Source: Sabellastarte sp. h YS-2021
Lineage: Eukaryota; Annelida; Polychaeta; Sabellida; Sabellidae
Reading direction: 5' to 3'
DNA: 64,000 nt
Assembly: GCA_964017235.1 (NCBI GenBank)
Contig: OZ024936.1
Location: 37,284,040-37,348,039, forward strand
The notes beneath the pieces were generated by a model that saw only the letters and a program-made list of their open reading frames with translations, was not told where the DNA came from and did no database searches. Numbering within the stretch: the stretch's first letter is position 1; every line of letters starts with the position of its first letter. Positions 61,065 to 64,000 of the stretch are shown piece by piece. Position numbers and translations under genes: made by a program.

Positions 61065-64000
61065 TCAGCTTCATGCCTTTTTGCATTGGTTGGGTTGAAA
61101 ATTTTGACGAAATCACTCTATCTTGCACGGTTAAGAAGATAGAAGCCAATTCCTGTTTTTCTATTTTTGGCAAAAATTTGAAAATTCAAAATGGCCGCCA
61201 TTATTGGGAAAAGGAAATTTTTTTGAAAATTGCCAAGAGTACATTTCTTAGATACCCTATGGGTCGAAAATTTCAACAAAATAACTCTATTTTGCACGGT
61301 TAAGGCCAGTTTGTGTTTTTCCATTTTGGGCAAAAATTCGAAAATTCAAAATGGCTGCCATTTTTGGGGAGGGGAAAATTTTTTGAAAATTGCAAAGATT
61401 ACATTCCTTAGATACCCTGTGGGTTGAAAATTTCGACGAAATCGCTCTATCTCGCATGGTTAAGGAGATAGAAGCAAATTTGTGTTTTGCCATTTTTGGC
61501 AAAAATTTGAAAATTCAAAATGGCCGCCATTTTAGGGGAGGGGAAAATTTTTTAGAAATTACCAAGAGTACAATGCTCAGATACCCTGTGGGTCGAAAAT
61601 TTTGACGAAATCACTCTATCTGGCACGGTTAAGGAGATAGAAGCAAATTTGTGTTTTGCCATTTTGGGCAAAAATTCGAAAATTCAAAATGGCCGCCATT
61701 TTTGGGGAGGGGAAAATTTTTGGAAAATTGCAAAGATTGCATTCTTTAGATACCCTGTGGGTCGAAAATTTCGACGAAATCGCTCTATCTCGCACGGTTA
61801 AGGAGATAGAAGCAAATTTGTGTTTTGCCATTTTTGGCAAAAATTCGAAAATTCAAAATGGCCGCCATTTTTGGGGAGGGGAAAATTTTTTGAAAATTGC
61901 AAATATTACATTCCTTAGATACCCTGTGGGTCGAAAATTTCGATGAAATCGCTCTATCTCGCACGGTTAAGGAGATAGAAGCAAATTTGTGTTTTGCCAT
62001 TTTTGGCAAAAATTCGAAAATTCAAAATGGCCGCCATTTTTGGGGAGGGGAAAATTTTTGGAAAATTGCAAAGATTGCATTGGTTAGATACCCTGTGGGT
62101 CGAAAATTTCGACGAAATCGCTCTATCTCGCACGGTTAAGGAGATAGAAGCAAATTTGTGTTTTGCAATTTTTGGCAAAAATTCGAAAATTCAAAATGGC
62201 CGCCATTTTTGGGGAGGGGAAAATTTTTTGAAAATTGCAAAGATTACATTCCTTAGATACCCTGTGGGTCGAAAATTTCGACGAAATCGCTCTATCTCGC
62301 ACGGTTAAGGAGATAGAAGCAAATTTGTGTTTTGCCATTTTTGGCAAAAATTCGAAAATTCAAAATGGCCGCCATTTTTGGGGAGGGGAAAATATTTTGA
62401 AAATTGCGAAGATTGCATTGCTTAGATACCCTGTGCGTCGAAAATTTTGCCGAAATCGCTCTATCTCGCACGGTTAAGGAGATAGAAGCAAATTAGTGTT
62501 TTGCCATTTTTGGCAAAAATTCGAAAATTCAAAATGGCCGCCATTTTTGGGGAGGGGAAAATTTTTGGAAAATTGCAAAGATTGCATTCCTTAGATCCCC
62601 TGTGGATCGAAAATTTTGCCGAAATCGCTCTATCTCGCACGGTTAAGGAGATAGAAGCAAATTTGTGTTTTGCCATTTTTGGCAAAAATTCGAAAATTCA
62701 AAATGGCCGCCATTTTTGGGGAGGGGAAATTTTTTTGAAAATTGCAAATATTACATTCCTTAGATACCCTGTGGGTCGAAAATTTCGACGAAATCGCTCT
62801 ATCTCGCACGGTTAAGGAGATAGAAGCAAATTTGTGTTTTGCCATTTTTGGCAAAAATTCGAAAATTCAAAATGGCCGCCATTTTTGGGGAGGGGAAAAT
62901 TTTTGGAAAATTGCAAAGATTGCATTCCTTAGATACCCTGTGGGTCGAAAATTTCGACGAAATCGCTCTATCTCGCACGGTTAAGGAGATAGAAGCAAAT
63001 TTGTGTTTTGCCATTTTTGGCAAAAATTCGAAAATTCAAAATGGCCGCCATTTTTGGGGAGGGGAAAATTTTTTGAAAATTGCAAATATTACATTCCTTA
63101 GATACCCTGTGGGTCGAAAATTTCGACGAAATCGCTCTATCTCGCACGGTTAAGGAGATAGAAGCAAATTTGTGTTTTGCCATTTTTGGCAAAAATTCAA
63201 AAATTCAAAATGGCCGCCATTTTTGGGGAGGGGAAAATATTTTGAAAATTGCAAAGATTGCATTGGTTAGATACCCTGTGTGTCGAAAATTTTGCCGAAA
63301 TCGCTCTATCTCGCACGGTTAAGGAGATAGAAGCAAATTTGTGTTTTGCCATTTTTGGCAAAAATTCGAAAATTCAAAATGGCCGCCATTTTTGGGGAGG
63401 GGAAATTTTTTTGAAAATTGCAAATATTACATTCCTTAGATACCCTGTGGGTCGAAAATTTCGATGAAATCGCTCTATCTCGCACGGTTAAGGAGATAGA
63501 AGCAAATTTGTGTTTTGCCATTTTTGGCAAAAATTCGAAAATTCAAAATGGCCGCCATTTTTGGGGAGGGGAAAATTTTTGGAAAATTGCAAAGATTGCA
63601 TTCCTTAGATACCCTGTGGGTCGAAAATTTCGACGAAATCGCTCTATCTCGCACGGTTAAGGAGATAGAAGCAAATTTGTGTTTTGCCATTTTTGGCAAA
63701 AATTCGAAAATTCAAAATGGCCGCCATTTTTGGGGAGGGGAAAATATTTTGAAAATTGCAAAGATTGCATTGCTTAGATACCCTGTGCGTCTAAAATTTT
63801 GCCGAAATCGCTCTATCTCGCACGGTTAAGGAGATAGAAGCAAATTAGTGTTTTGCCATTTTTGGCAAAAATTCGAAAATTCAAAATGGCCGCCATTTTT
63901 GGGGAGGGGAAAATTTTTGGAAAATTGCAAAGATTGCATTCCTTAGATCCCCTGTGGGTCGAAAATTTTGCCGAAATCGCTCTATCTCGCACGGTTAAGG
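61065..64000. repeat. 169-bp satellite array, about 17 copies, continuing past the window
   Basis: AAATCGCTCTATCTCGCACG recurs every 169 bp (for example near 61778, 61947, 62116, 62962, 63131 and 63976). Each unit contains CAAAATGGCCGCCATTTTTG, GGGGAGGGGAAAATTTTT, GATACCCTGTGGGTCGAAAA and GGTTAAGGAGATAGAAGCAA. The first three units are the most diverged, as expected at an array edge. Later units are highly alike. Open frames on both strands repeat with the period and are not genes. The unit is homologous to the ~168-bp repeat inside the HINE-like elements. Confidence 0.95.

Noticed and set aside
61065-64000. Many 70-100 codon open frames on both strands
   Set aside because: They repeat with the 169-bp period and are the same sequence read in shifted frames. 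There is no start context or homology, so they are satellite by-products.

Overview
This window is eukaryotic, from a metazoan, and is almost entirely transposable elements (TEs) inserted into one another plus satellite DNA. I found no convincing single-copy host gene. Four kinds of feature suggest a marine invertebrate, perhaps a mollusc. These are DIRS- and Ngaro-type tyrosine-recombinase (YR) retrotransposons, a PIF/Harbinger DNA transposon, CR1-like and L1/Tx1-like LINEs, and satellite-cored elements with hairpin ends that resemble the HINE/'pearl' elements of bivalves. The taxonomic call is an inference from repeat content only.

Layout. 1-1001: 3' end of an L1/Tx1-like LINE. 1002 to about 22861: plus-strand DIRS-like element 'D'. 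Its gag, RT/RNase H and YR genes are broken by a satellite-cored element in gag (1481-2915), a HINE-like element after RNase H (6374-10099), a second satellite-cored element in YR (11091-14890), and a Harbinger transposon in YR (15074-22562). The Harbinger itself carries a CR1-like LINE inside its transposase gene (16127-19212). 22862-23881: noncoding, partly duplicated. 23882-30522 and 30523-36268: two minus-strand DIRS elements of family 1, 'A' and 'B', in tandem and sharing a fused junction. A keeps open pol and YR frames. 36269-39348: a solo inverted terminal repeat (ITR) of family 2, AT-rich DNA and a small satellite array.

39349-56060: the deepest nest. A family-1 remnant ('H') is split by a family-2 DIRS element ('G', 39457-55485) with matching ITRs. 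G's YR is split by a plus-strand Ngaro-like element ('E', about 40992-51258). E carries a second copy of the HINE-like element, a tRNA-derived SINE with a 14-bp target duplication, and a long in-frame tandem-repeat coding region. 56061-57120: an L1/Tx1-like LINE fragment. 57121 to about 60775: family-1 DIRS copy 'C', internally deleted. About 61065-64000: a 169-bp satellite array with higher-order structure that runs off the window.

How the parts relate. The YR elements carry reverse transcriptase, RNase H, a Dam-like methyltransferase-like domain (family 1/D/G) and a tyrosine recombinase. Family 1 and family 2 show ITRs plus an internal complementary region (ICR), the hallmark of DIRS1 circle-mediated replication. 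The Harbinger encodes its usual pair, a DDE nuclease and a MADF DNA-binding partner. The satellites inside the hairpin-ended elements are homologous to one another and to the free 169-bp array, so these elements may disperse or seed satellites here. Many frame breaks fall in homopolymers, so some may be assembly errors rather than biological decay.
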